From: a virus
Direction: 5' to 3' (one strand)
IMG/VR virus record: IMGVR_UViG_3300030451_002260
Span: 1 to 32,684 of that record
DNA: 32,684 nucleotides
The position numbers and the translations under genes are program-made. The stretch's first letter is position 1. Each line of letters opens with the position of its first letter. Below the pieces are notes generated by a model, which was not told the DNA's origin, searched no databases, and worked only from the letters and a program-made list of their open reading frames with translations. Positions 22,744-30,722 of the stretch are shown here, piece after piece.

Positions 22744-22930
22744 ACATTACTGGGAAGTAATATTCAGCACCGAGTATTTTCCATACTGGGAGTTTACTAT
22801 GTTGTGCGTTCTATGTTTAAATTTATCAGCACTTTATCACTTACATAAAATCAGAAATGAGTTTGAGATTTTAAAAGACGGACTCAAAGGCAAAAAGATA
22901 TGGTTCAGAAAGAAGCTAATGAAAAAGTAA
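22736..22930 (+). CDS. Small single-TM protein (64 aa)
   Basis: The 64-residue protein has a hydrophobic segment at about residues 17-36 (YWEFTMLCVLCLNLSALYHL) and a basic C-terminal tail (GLKGKKIWFRKKLMKK), so the tail should face the cytoplasm. It is embedded by overlaps in the ParB-to-bicupin stretch, starting within the ParB stop and overlapping the bicupin gene by 31 bases. Function is unknown. Confidence 0.55.
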   Translation: MFRHYWEVIFSTEYFPYWEFTMLCVLCLNLSALYHLHKIRNEFEILKDGLKGKKIWFRKKLMKK

Positions 22931-23688
22931 ACCCAAGCTTTAGTAGTTGGGATGATGAGCATGGCTTGTTGTATGATTACACAGAAAACAGATTTCCAGT
23001 AAAGCTTTATAATCACACCAAAAAAGATGCAAAATTTATTTGCGAAGAATCAAATGTTGGTCACTTCATATATGTTCGAACTGGTGAATATTCAATAGCC
23101 ACAAATAACAGGAAACCGATAAATATTACAGATGGTATGTTCGCAAGTGTTGGCGAAAAGTTTACCTTTACACAGCACACAGAAGGACAGGCGATTCTAA
23201 TTAAGATATATAATGAAAGCCCTTTTTTCTACGTTGGGGGACCAATAGAAAAAGAAGGAAGATTAAAATACATAGATGGCTGTACTGATTCGCTTTTAAT
23301 ATCCCCAACTAAATTGGGTTTGAGTTGTTTGAACCACTTGCATTTCCCAAAAGAAATAGACCAAACAATGCACACTCATCCATCAATGCGAGTTGGTATA
23401 GTTGCAAAAGGAAGCGGAAATTGTATAACGCCATTTGGGGACATTGAATTATACACAGGGCAAGTTTTTATTATACATGAAGAAACAGGGAATATTCACA
23501 AAGGTCTAGATGGTAAAATGCACCTTGAAGGTTCTCATTGTTTTCAAACATTTGAAGGAGAGATGGATGTAATTGCTTTTCATCCTGATTCAGACTATGG
23601 ACCGCAAGACGAAGAACATCCAATGATTAATAGAACCATTGTTGATGGCATAAGTGCGAAGTACATAGATGAAATCAGAACGCAATGA
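22900..23688 (+). CDS. Bicupin protein (metal-binding cupin)
   Basis: This 262-residue protein has two cupin-like halves. The first, at about residues 45-105 (HFIYVRTGEYSIATNN to FTFTQHTEGQAILIKI), lacks a full metal motif. The second, at about 140-230, has HTHPSMRVGIVAKGSGNCIT (158-177) with His158 and His160, then GQVFIIHEETGNIHKG and AFHPDSDYGP (226-235) with His228, enough for a metal site. Cupins include dioxygenases, isomerases and small-molecule sensors; the reaction here is unknown. Lying between a ParB-like protein and a PP-loop enzyme, it may take part in the same modification pathway. Confidence 0.75.
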   Translation: MVQKEANEKVNPSFSSWDDEHGLLYDYTENRFPVKLYNHTKKDAKFICEESNVGHFIYVRTGEYSIATNNRKPINITDGMFASVGEKFTFTQHTEGQAILIKIYNESPFFYVGGPIEKEGRLKYIDGCTDSLLISPTKLGLSCLNHLHFPKEIDQTMHTHPSMRVGIVAKGSGNCITPFGDIELYTGQVFIIHEETGNIHKGLDGKMHLEGSHCFQTFEGEMDVIAFHPDSDYGPQDEEHPMINRTIVDGISAKYIDEIRTQ

Positions 23689-23948
23689 GTCGGGATTTTG
23701 TAGTTTGGGGAAAGAAAAGGCAAAGTTCATATAAGCCTAAAAAATCAGGCAGATATAAAAACAAAGATTCAGAACAGGCAGATGCTAGAATCAAGTATTG
23801 TAAATACTGTTCTCATTGTTGGGAACGCGAATCTGCAAGAGGGGGAGACAAGGTTTGGTATTACAAAGACTTTGTAACCTATGGTAAACAGCGTTTAATG
23901 TGTCCAAAATGCGAGTTAGACAAAAAAGAGGTATCAAAGCATGGCTAG
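23685..23948 (+). CDS. Small zinc-ribbon protein (87 aa)
   Basis: The basic protein has CKYCSHC at residues 39-45 and CPKC at 73-76, a likely zinc ribbon, with a lysine/arginine-rich N-terminus (KKRQSSYKPKKSGRYKNKD). It starts on an ATGA overlap with the bicupin gene and ends 8 bases inside the PP-loop gene, so all three are translationally coupled. A nucleic-acid-binding helper of the PP-loop enzyme is a reasonable guess from this coupling alone. Confidence 0.62.
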   Translation: MSRDFVVWGKKRQSSYKPKKSGRYKNKDSEQADARIKYCKYCSHCWERESARGGDKVWYYKDFVTYGKQRLMCPKCELDKKEVSKHG

Positions 23949-25185
23949 TATCAGAAAAGCAAAAAGAATCGAAGCAAACGTATATGAAAAGGCGATAGAA
24001 CGAGTCAATTATTTATATGATTATTATGATAACGTAGTAGTCATGTTTTCAGGCGGTAAAGATTCAACCGCTGTTTTACAATTATGTCTTGAGGTAAGAG
24101 AACAAAGAGGAATCAAGAAACCTTTAGATGTGATATTTTTTGATGAGGAAGCAATACATCCGCCAACTATTGAGTACGTAGATAGGGTTTCAAAATTTCC
24201 TGATGTCAATTTAAAATGGTTCTGTTTACCAGTTAAGCATAGAAACGCCTGTTCGTATGAGCAACCATGGTGGTACACTTGGGACAGGAATAAAAAAGAC
24301 CTTTGGGTTCGCGAGTTACCTGAACAAGCAATAACTGACCATCCGCTTTGGAAGGATGATGCGGACATGGACGTTGAGAGTTTTACAAAACTGATGTATG
24401 AAGGAAAGCATTGGGCGGTTGTATTAGGTATAAGAACTCAGGAGTCAATCAGGAGATACAGGGCAATAGCTAGTAAGGAAGGAGAACTTGCTTGGTTACA
24501 GCAAAATAGAAGGGCAATGAATGTAGCTAAAGGTAAGCATCGGTATATAAGAGCAACAAATGGCTACCCTATTTATGATTGGACAAGTGAAGATGTTTGG
24601 AGATATGTATTAGAACGCGGATATGATTACAATAAGACGTATGACATATTTAATAAAACAGAACTTTATAACTCACTAGGGAAACAAAGAGTATGTCCGC
24701 CTTTTGGAGAAGAGCCATTGAGAAGTTTGCATTTGTACAAAGAATGTTTCCCTGAGTTATGGGATAAGATGTTAAATAGGGTTGAAGGGGTAGCTACGGC
24801 TATGAGATATGCCAATACTGAATTGTATGGAACTGGATTAGGTGCAAGTACCAAGAAAGAGGTAAAGCCTAGCAATCTTAGTTGGAGAGAGTTCTTTGAT
24901 GTTATACTTGATAACTATGATGGTCAAAAAGCAAAAGAAATCAAGGGCAATATCAATAGATTAATTAAAAGACATTATGGAGTTACTGATAATCCTGTAC
25001 CTGATGAAATACCGCACTTAATAAGCGGTGCAAGTTGGAAGTTCTTTACTAAGGTTCTATTGAAGGGTGATTTAAAGGCGAGACAGGCGGGAAGTATGCA
25101 GATATTGGGTAACTCAGAAAGAAAGAAACAAGGAATATCAGATAAGGAGGCGTTTGTTCGTTATGGCAAAAAAGAAGAAAAGTAG
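23941..25185 (+). CDS. PAPS-reductase-family PP-loop enzyme (IbrA/YbdN-like, DUF3440 type)
   Basis: This is a 414-residue ATP-pyrophosphatase. SGGKDSTAVLQL (residues 37-48) is the PP-loop, VIFFDEEAIHPPTIEYV lies where PAPS reductases hold substrate, and VVLGIRTQESIRRYRA and YPIYDWTSEDVWRYV are further family motifs. The length and C-terminal extension match the E. coli YbdN/IbrA group rather than CysH or DndC; no DndC-like cysteine cluster is apparent. Family members adenylate or thiolate small molecules or nucleic acid. In E. coli IbrA is encoded beside the ParB-like IbrB, as here with the gene at 25163. The physiological reaction is not known to me. Confidence 0.83.
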   Translation: MASIRKAKRIEANVYEKAIERVNYLYDYYDNVVVMFSGGKDSTAVLQLCLEVREQRGIKKPLDVIFFDEEAIHPPTIEYVDRVSKFPDVNLKWFCLPVKHRNACSYEQPWWYTWDRNKKDLWVRELPEQAITDHPLWKDDADMDVESFTKLMYEGKHWAVVLGIRTQESIRRYRAIASKEGELAWLQQNRRAMNVAKGKHRYIRATNGYPIYDWTSEDVWRYVLERGYDYNKTYDIFNKTELYNSLGKQRVCPPFGEEPLRSLHLYKECFPELWDKMLNRVEGVATAMRYANTELYGTGLGASTKKEVKPSNLSWREFFDVILDNYDGQKAKEIKGNINRLIKRHYGVTDNPVPDEIPHLISGASWKFFTKVLLKGDLKARQAGSMQILGNSERKKQGISDKEAFVRYGKKEEK

Positions 25186-25714
25186 TTGGGAAACTCAACC
25201 TATTAATGCCGTTCAATGGGTAGATAGGGAAAGGTTAAAACCTAATAACTATAATCCAAACAAGGTTGCTCCCGCAGAACTTAAACTATTAAAGATAAGC
25301 ATTCTTGAGAACGGTTGGACTCAGCCGATAGTTGCGAATCTTGAAAAAGAAATAGTAGATGGGTTTCATAGATGGACTGTATCAGGACATGATGAAATAA
25401 AAGAACTTACTAATGGGTTAGTTCCTGTAGTATGGTTGAAGAAGATGGACAGGACAACCACTCAAATGGCAACGATTAGGCATAACAGGGCAAGGGGAAA
25501 TCACTTAGTTCTTAATATGGCAGAGATAGTTAAAGAGATGATTGAAGCTAATTGTTCCATTGAGGAGATAATGTCTAGATTACAAATGGAAAAAGAAGAG
25601 GTTGTTAGACTCGCAAATAGGGTTGGAATCCCTCAGAGTGATTTGATTAGAGATACAGAATGGTCGAATGCTTGGATTCCAGTAAACAAGAATGAACTTG
25701 ATGAAACAAGTTGA
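25163..25714 (+). CDS. ParB/Srx-superfamily protein (IbrB/YbdM-like)
   Basis: The 183-residue protein starts at ATG 25163 behind a perfect AAGGAGG, inside the end of the PP-loop gene; a TTG at 25154 is less likely. LKPNNYNPNKV (25-35), IVDGFHRW (64-71) and TIRHNRARGNH (104-114) are the ParB-like nucleotide-binding motifs in the short IbrB-like form. A helical C-terminus (EIVKEMIEANCSIEEIMSRL) could be a small DNA-binding or partner-binding domain. It directly precedes the terminase genes, so it may be co-expressed with packaging. Confidence 0.8.
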   Translation: MAKKKKSSWETQPINAVQWVDRERLKPNNYNPNKVAPAELKLLKISILENGWTQPIVANLEKEIVDGFHRWTVSGHDEIKELTNGLVPVVWLKKMDRTTTQMATIRHNRARGNHLVLNMAEIVKEMIEANCSIEEIMSRLQMEKEEVVRLANRVGIPQSDLIRDTEWSNAWIPVNKNELDETS

Positions 25715-25730
25715 TACAAGTTGAAATAAT

Positions 25731-26090
25731 ATGAATAAAACAGGAAAAGGTGGGTTCAGCGATAACCCAAAAAACATAAACAGGAATGGGCGACCAAAAG
25801 GTGTAAATAGCATACCTGACTTATTAAGACGTATTGGTGAGGAATCTGTACCTGATGATTTAGCTGAAGCATTGAATGAAAAATTTGATGCTGATTTAAG
25901 CGAACTAACAATGCAAGAAGCGGTACTAAGAAGCACATTTGCTTATGCTGTTAGTGGTAAAGCTTGGGCGGTGCAATTTATAGCTGACAGAATGGAAGGG
26001 AAACCAGTTATGAAAATGCAAGTAGAGAGTCATGAGCCAATACAATTATTAAGAACAGGAATTGATGAGATAGACAACCCTGATGTTTAA
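25731..26090 (+). CDS. Putative terminase small subunit (DUF5681-like)
   Basis: This 119-residue protein directly upstream of the large terminase is the natural small subunit, which recognises phage DNA for packaging. The N-terminus GKGGFSDNPKNINRNGRPKG matches the G-F-x-x-N-P-x-N-x-x-G-R-P-K-G pattern of DUF5681 proteins commonly annotated near phage terminases. The rest is helical (QEAVLRSTFAYAVSGKAWAV, QFIADRMEGKPVMKMQ). It overlaps the large subunit by 8 bases. The ribosome binding site is weak. No classical helix-turn-helix is obvious, so the call rests on motif and position. Confidence 0.7.
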   Translation: MNKTGKGGFSDNPKNINRNGRPKGVNSIPDLLRRIGEESVPDDLAEALNEKFDADLSELTMQEAVLRSTFAYAVSGKAWAVQFIADRMEGKPVMKMQVESHEPIQLLRTGIDEIDNPDV

Positions 26091-27288
26091 AGTCACTCCT
26101 GTAATGGAGAAAATTGCCCTAGACAAACATAGATATAAAGTGATTGTAGCTGGGCGAAGATTTGGCAAGACCTATCTTTCAATCATGTGGCTATTGATGG
26201 GGAAGTTGCGAGAGGGCGAGAGGAGATGGATAATTCTACCAACCTATAGGCAAGGTCGCATGGTTGTATTCCCTATACTTACCAAGATTGCAAGACAAAC
26301 ACCTTATGCGGTCATAAACAATTCTACTTTAACAGTTAATATTGCGGGATGTGAAATATCGGTTAAAGGTTCAGATGATGCTCAAAAATTAAGAGGTTCA
26401 CATTTAAACAGAGTTGTTCTTGATGAGTACGCTTATCAAAAACCTAATGTATGGGAAGAAGTTATTTATCCAATGATGACAACAGACCCAAATAGTCAGG
26501 CGTTGTTTATTGGCACTCCTGATGGATTTAGTAATGGTTTTTATGATTTATATATCAAAGGACAGTCAGACGATAAAGAATGGAAATCATGGCAATTTAA
26601 AAGCATAGAAGGTGGTTGGATTCCTAAGTTAGAGATTGAGAAAGCAAGGAGAAGTCTAGACCCAAGAATATTTGCACAGGAGTTTGAAGCAAGTTTTGAA
26701 ACAGCACAGAACAGGGTGGCTTATAACTTCGACAGGAACAAACACATAAAGCAAACATCTAGTATTTCAGAAGTCAAGTATATTGGCTTAGATTTTAACG
26801 TCTCGAAAATGTGTGCGGTTTTTGTTACAGAGTATTCAGATGGCACGATTCATTACTATGACGAGGTAGTTCTTCATAATTCAAATACGGAAGAAATTTG
26901 CAAGGAAATGAGATTAAGACATCCTGAGGTTAATATTATTTATCCCGACCCTGCGGGGCATAATCGTTCTACCCAATCATCAAAGAGTGACTTTGCTATA
27001 CTTAGAGAAAATGGTTATATAATTAGGGCAAGAAAAAACCATCCTACACAGAAAGACCGCCTAAATGCTTTGAATAGGAAGTTACTAGATGCGGATGGTA
27101 ATATTAGCCTATCTATAGACCCGAAATGCAAAGAGTTAATTAAAGATTATGAACAATGCACAAGAACAAAAACAGGCGGGATTGATAAGACAGACCTTGA
27201 GAGGACTCATTGCCTTGATGCCTCAAGTTATCTTATTGAATACCGCTTTCCGATAGTTCATTCAAGGGCGGTAAGTAAGAAATGGTAA
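26083..27288 (+). CDS. terL: Terminase large subunit
   Basis: This is the 401-residue packaging motor. AGRRFGKT (23-30) is Walker A, VVLDEY (111-116) Walker B with catalytic Glu, and FIGTPDG (142-148) the coupling motif. The C-terminal RNase H-like nuclease has GLDFNV (235-240), YPDPAG (287-292) and CLDASSYL near residue 380, giving the acidic metal site that cuts concatemers. Length is at the short end of the usual 400-600, as in many marine phages. It would dock on the portal encoded next. Packaging type (cos or headful) cannot be told; the circular map fits either circular permutation or cohesive ends. Confidence 0.95.
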   Translation: MFKVTPVMEKIALDKHRYKVIVAGRRFGKTYLSIMWLLMGKLREGERRWIILPTYRQGRMVVFPILTKIARQTPYAVINNSTLTVNIAGCEISVKGSDDAQKLRGSHLNRVVLDEYAYQKPNVWEEVIYPMMTTDPNSQALFIGTPDGFSNGFYDLYIKGQSDDKEWKSWQFKSIEGGWIPKLEIEKARRSLDPRIFAQEFEASFETAQNRVAYNFDRNKHIKQTSSISEVKYIGLDFNVSKMCAVFVTEYSDGTIHYYDEVVLHNSNTEEICKEMRLRHPEVNIIYPDPAGHNRSTQSSKSDFAILRENGYIIRARKNHPTQKDRLNALNRKLLDADGNISLSIDPKCKELIKDYEQCTRTKTGGIDKTDLERTHCLDASSYLIEYRFPIVHSRAVSKKW

Positions 27289-27300
27289 GGAGTAGTTGAA

Positions 27301-28659
27301 ATGATAAATTTTGGTAAGTCTGTAAACACTATCGTATTTCCTGAGTATTCAGAATCAGAGGTTATAAAATCTCTTGTACGCTCAGCACAGGATTACAAAG
27401 AAAACGAGAAGGCAAAGCGGAGAACAGCCTTAGACTTCTATTTATACCAAAACACAGATGAGCATGTTCAACAATGGTTTGAATCTGAGTCATTGCAACA
27501 AGTACCAGTATATCCCCAAGCTGTTGTTCAAAGATTCGCTAGGGCGAGGATGATGCTTTACAAATCCCCCGCGAAGCGATACATAGGCGGAGAAATAAAT
27601 GATGATTATAATTCCATTTGCTATATGCTTGATTCTAAAATAAAGATGTTTAGCGAGATTGCTTGGTTACTAGGGGACTCTTATTTAAAAACATCTTATA
27701 ACTCACACAAGGAAAGGCTCGAATACACTATACTGCCTGAAGTAAAAGAATATCATGTAATGGGCGAGAGCGTTCCTTTTGGTATGTCCTATGAGGTAGA
27801 GTCACCATTTAAAAATAAAAGAATGTTTGTTTATTGGTCAGAAGATAGAGATGGAGTCAAAGGTAGTCATTTTAAGTTTGACCAAGATGGAAAGAGGTAT
27901 GCGGTTGGAGATAACACCGAGATGATAAACCCTTATGGTATCTTGCCAATTACCAAGGTTGATAACTTGCGTAACTCTTATGATGTAGTTCGTTCTGCTC
28001 TTCAAATATCCATTGCTATGACCGAGATAGCTTTAAATGTTCGCTTTAGGCTTGGGCAACCAGTATTCACAGGAATTGACGAAGGACAGTCAGAGATAAA
28101 ATCAGGAATAGATAATGCCATATTTTTAAGTGAAGGTTCAGACTTTAAATACGTTGCTCCAAATGGAAACATGATGGAGATGATTGAAGCTGTAAAATTA
28201 TTTGCAAATATAACAGCGGAGAATAATCATCTTAGAATCCGTTGGGGTGAAAGCGGTGGGAACGCACCTAGCGGTGAAGCGTTGCGTATCTTGGAACTTG
28301 AGAATCATGAATCAAGAGAGTCGGATATGTTATTATATAAAGAGTTTGAATCCGAAAGATACAAGGTAGACAGAAAGATTTTAGAGGTTCATAATGTTAT
28401 GAATCTGCCTGAAGAATATCATATTGATTTCGGAGAGGTTGAGTATCCAATGTCTGTTGAACAGGAATTAAAGATGCTTGACTGGAAGATTGCAAACAAT
28501 GTGATGACTCAAAAAGATGTATTGCAATATTTTAATCCTGATATGTCCGATTCAGAATTGGAAAGCAAATTAGGAGAAGTGCAAGAAGAGAAGAACCAAG
28601 CCAATGAACAGGAGCGTGCAAATCAGCCTGTATTTGGGGGACTGAGGACGCTTGGCTAA
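27301..28659 (+). CDS. Portal protein
   Basis: This 452-residue protein directly follows the large terminase behind AAGGAGTAGTTGAA. It carries portal-like sequence: an N-terminal helical wing (LVRSAQDYKENEKAKRRTAL), YMLDSKIKMFSEIAWLLGDS, a central IRWGESGGNAPSGEALRILE (the S-G-x-A stem loop region typical of SPP1 gp6-like portals), and a C-terminal acidic helix (MSDSELESKLGEVQEEKNQA). Twelve copies should form the ring at the capsid vertex through which DNA enters and leaves. The assignment rests on these patterns, size and position. Confidence 0.88.
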   Translation: MINFGKSVNTIVFPEYSESEVIKSLVRSAQDYKENEKAKRRTALDFYLYQNTDEHVQQWFESESLQQVPVYPQAVVQRFARARMMLYKSPAKRYIGGEINDDYNSICYMLDSKIKMFSEIAWLLGDSYLKTSYNSHKERLEYTILPEVKEYHVMGESVPFGMSYEVESPFKNKRMFVYWSEDRDGVKGSHFKFDQDGKRYAVGDNTEMINPYGILPITKVDNLRNSYDVVRSALQISIAMTEIALNVRFRLGQPVFTGIDEGQSEIKSGIDNAIFLSEGSDFKYVAPNGNMMEMIEAVKLFANITAENNHLRIRWGESGGNAPSGEALRILELENHESRESDMLLYKEFESERYKVDRKILEVHNVMNLPEEYHIDFGEVEYPMSVEQELKMLDWKIANNVMTQKDVLQYFNPDMSDSELESKLGEVQEEKNQANEQERANQPVFGGLRTLG

Positions 28660-28888
28660 AAAACTGATTACAAAGTACCTTGATGATATTCAGATAATGC
28701 AATTCAAGATGGAAGAAGATGCTGAGAAGGTTCTAGAAGCAATCAATATTGACGAGATGTTAAAGATGGGAGTCAGACCATATCTTCAAAAGCTTGGTCA
28801 AGAATACCTAAAAGCACATAAGAAAGAAATGCAAAAAGGATATGATAGAGGGGAGAGGTTCGCAGAGGATGTTATCAAAGAGTCTTGA
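28652..28888 (+). CDS. Small helical protein between portal and morphogenesis genes (78 aa)
   Basis: The frame starts with TTG at 28652, four bases after GAGG and inside the portal's last codons; the first ATG would remove a large part. The 78 residues are helical and charged (DDIQIMQFKMEEDAEKVLEA, LKAHKKEMQKGYDRGERFAE). Position fits a small head-assembly or neck factor. No motif is recognised. Confidence 0.58.
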   Translation: MAKKLITKYLDDIQIMQFKMEEDAEKVLEAINIDEMLKMGVRPYLQKLGQEYLKAHKKEMQKGYDRGERFAEDVIKES

Positions 28889-29042
28889 TTCGGTATTTAT
28901 CACTTTTGATAAAAAATATTTTAAAAACCATACTTCAGATACTGTTTCTGTAGCATTTTTCGGGTATTTTACGGAAAAAGTTTGGGAAAACAGGAATAAA
29001 GTTTGGGAAAATCGGAAGAATGAAGATAACAAAGAACTTTAA
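28869..29042 (+). CDS. Possible small protein with W-E-N-R repeat (57 aa)
   Basis: This ORF covers the only gap between the two neighbours. It reads MLSKSLDSVFITFDKKYFKN and then VWENRNKVWENRKNEDNKEL, with the unit K-V-W-E-N-R repeated. The DNA repeats too (AAAGTTTGGGAAAA twice, 21 bases apart). Another start at 28842 is possible, and neither has an ideal site. A short Trp-Glu pattern also occurs in the ORF at 32276. Expression is uncertain. Confidence 0.38.
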   Translation: MLSKSLDSVFITFDKKYFKNHTSDTVSVAFFGYFTEKVWENRNKVWENRKNEDNKEL

Positions 29043-29550
29043 TTTAAAGAAAGTAGTGAGAAACCTAGACCTCACGAAAGAAATTAATCTTATGGCAGAT
29101 GCGATAGCTAAAGACCACAAGAAGAGAGGTAAGTTCGGTGTAGGAGTAAATGGCTCAAAACTAAAAAGGTTGAAGGGTGGAACTATTGCACAGAAAAGAG
29201 CAACATTCAAAAGTAGACCTAGAATCCCTTTGTATGGTGAAGGCGTGATGACTGATGTAATGGTTACGCAAAGAGCGACCAGGAATAACCAAAAAGCAAA
29301 GATTAGACCACCTAAGAGTAGGCAAGAGATTGGTGTATATCATCAAAACGGAACAAGACCTTTTACAATAAGAACAAGAAATGCTAATGTGCTTGGACCA
29401 ATGTATGATTCAAGAGGTCGCAAATTTTTTGCAAAAAGTGTCCGAAATGGCGGTTTGCCTAAGCGTGAATGGTTTGGTATCACTAAAGAACAAGAACGCA
29501 AAGGATTGCGTAGAATGGCGAGAAAAATAGACATGGCTCTGAGGTCATAA
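29020..29550 (+). CDS. Phage virion morphogenesis protein (Mu gpG/HK97 gp10-like)
   Basis: This is a 176-residue basic protein. The N-terminal helix (KEINLMADAIAKDHKKRG), the core segments PRIPLYGEGVMTDVMV and EIGVYHQNGTR, and the C-terminal LPKREWFGITKEQERKGLRR match the virion morphogenesis family, whose late motif is L-P-x-R-x-W/F-G-I/L. Members help complete heads or tails. Its place between portal and minor head protein fits head-tail joining. It overlaps the next start (TAATG). Confidence 0.8.
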   Translation: MKITKNFNLKKVVRNLDLTKEINLMADAIAKDHKKRGKFGVGVNGSKLKRLKGGTIAQKRATFKSRPRIPLYGEGVMTDVMVTQRATRNNQKAKIRPPKSRQEIGVYHQNGTRPFTIRTRNANVLGPMYDSRGRKFFAKSVRNGGLPKREWFGITKEQERKGLRRMARKIDMALRS

Positions 29551-30068
29551 TGCCTAGTAGACTTGACGAACTAGAAATACTAATTGGTACTCAGATTGAA
29601 GCGGTGGCAGAACAAACAGCAATCGCTATAGAATCAGCCGTTGCGACTATGGTAACGTCTAGAATGAGTCAAAGTGCTATTCGTAAAGTATTACTTGATG
29701 ACTTGAATGAGGGAGGCGTAATATTCGGTACTTATAGGAACGCCATTAAAAACACAACCAATACTGCGGTTAGAATGGCAAGTACAGAAGCAACAAGACA
29801 GGTTTTTGAAAATAGAGGTGTGAGATTGTTCAAGTGGACAACTGCGGGAAACAATGTTTGTCGTGATTGTGAACCTAGACATGGACAAGTTGATACATTC
29901 CAAGCTTGGGAAGAAGTTGGATTACCAAGGTCAGGATTTTCGGTTTGTAAAGGGAACTGCCAATGTGTTTTAGTTCCTAGTTCATACACAGGAGAACAAG
30001 AAGATGGTATCTTATACCGACAGGAAAGAACAAGACAACTAAGGAAGAGATATGCCAAAGGTGGGTAA
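29550..30068 (+). CDS. Minor head/head morphogenesis protein (SPP1 gp7/Mu F-like)
   Basis: This 172-residue protein is a short form of the phage head morphogenesis family (PF04233 type). Residues 60-111 (TYRNAIKNTTNTAVRMASTE, then FKWTTAGNNVCRDCEPRHG) and 133-139 (CKGNCQC) supply the Cys104-x2-Cys107, His111 and C-x3-C-x-C residues found in the family core. Such proteins sit inside the head near the portal, and some carry ADP-ribosyltransferase or toxin tails; none is present here. The start abuts the upstream stop, and its last codons overlap a small basic gene. Confidence 0.85.
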   Translation: MPSRLDELEILIGTQIEAVAEQTAIAIESAVATMVTSRMSQSAIRKVLLDDLNEGGVIFGTYRNAIKNTTNTAVRMASTEATRQVFENRGVRLFKWTTAGNNVCRDCEPRHGQVDTFQAWEEVGLPRSGFSVCKGNCQCVLVPSSYTGEQEDGILYRQERTRQLRKRYAKGG

Positions 30069-30159
30069 AAAGAAATTCCCCTATACTCCGAAGGGGATTA
30101 AGCGAGCCAAAAAGGTCGCCAAGAAATCGGGGAGAAAAGTAAAGTATGGGAGAAAATAG
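30052..30159 (+). CDS. Small basic protein (35 aa)
   Basis: A 35-codon ORF behind AAGGAAGAGAT encodes MPKVGKKKFPYTPKGIKRAK and then KVAKKSGRKVKYGRK, nearly half Lys/Arg. I recall closely similar short basic proteins with a K-F-P-Y-T opening beside head genes in marine phages. It overlaps the minor head gene by 17 bases, and its stop shares a base with the scaffold GTG start. A nucleic-acid-binding or structural role is possible; none is established. Confidence 0.6.
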   Translation: MPKVGKKKFPYTPKGIKRAKKVAKKSGRKVKYGRK

Positions 30160-30695
30160 TGTCTGAAAATACTAATCAAGACAATGCTCAGGTAGAGCCA
30201 CAAGTGGAAACACAACAGGAAGAGAGTTCGGTAAACAGCACGGAACCGAATTTGATTGCAGAAAGCAAGAAGTATCGCAAGCGTGCTCAGGAATCTGAGG
30301 CTCTTAATTTAGAGTTAAAGAAAAAGTTAGAGGAATTTGAGAATAAGCGACTTGAAGAACAAGACAAATACAAGGAATTAAGCGAGAAACACAAGGCAGA
30401 GTTGGATGCAATGAAGCCTGAGTTTGCGAGATTGAAGGCGATGGAAGATGCGAGACGAGAATCAATGATTTCTAAATTTCCTGAAGAAGAGAGGGCATCC
30501 GTAGAGAATCTACCTATGGAAACCCTAGAATATGTTTACAATAAAACAATGTCTAAGCCAAGTACAGATTCCGTACCTGATACAGACAACACAACACCAA
30601 GAACTTTGAATCCTGAAAACAAAAAATGGACTGATATGTCTGCACAGGAAAGAAGAGATAATTGGTCGGCTGTATTGGATTCTTACAAGTCTTAG
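30159..30695 (+). CDS. Capsid scaffolding protein
   Basis: The 178-residue protein starts with GTG six bases after GGGAG. It is highly charged, low in aromatic residues and mostly one long coiled coil (KKYRKRAQESEALNLELKKK to EKHKAELDAMKPEFARLKAM), followed by a disordered linker (SKPSTDSVPDTDNTTP) and a short helical C-terminus (WTDMSAQERRDNWSAVL). This arrangement immediately before the major capsid gene is typical of scaffolds, whose C-terminal helix contacts the coat protein. I see no protease domain here or nearby, so scaffold may exit intact. Confidence 0.83.
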   Translation: MSENTNQDNAQVEPQVETQQEESSVNSTEPNLIAESKKYRKRAQESEALNLELKKKLEEFENKRLEEQDKYKELSEKHKAELDAMKPEFARLKAMEDARRESMISKFPEEERASVENLPMETLEYVYNKTMSKPSTDSVPDTDNTTPRTLNPENKKWTDMSAQERRDNWSAVLDSYKS

Positions 30696-30722
30696 GCTGT
30701 ACGCTCTTAAAGGAGAAAAAAG

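Noticed and set aside
24024-24368. Minus-strand open frame opposite the PP-loop gene
   Set aside because: It runs antisense to a gene with clear catalytic motifs, has no ribosome binding site and shows no domain. The many other antisense frames over structural genes were dropped for the same reason.
22138-25714. DndCDE-type phosphorothioation or plasmid partition system
   Set aside because: The PP-loop enzyme has the IbrA/YbdN build with no DndA, DndD or DndE partner, and the ParB-like proteins lack a centromere-binding domain and a ParA.
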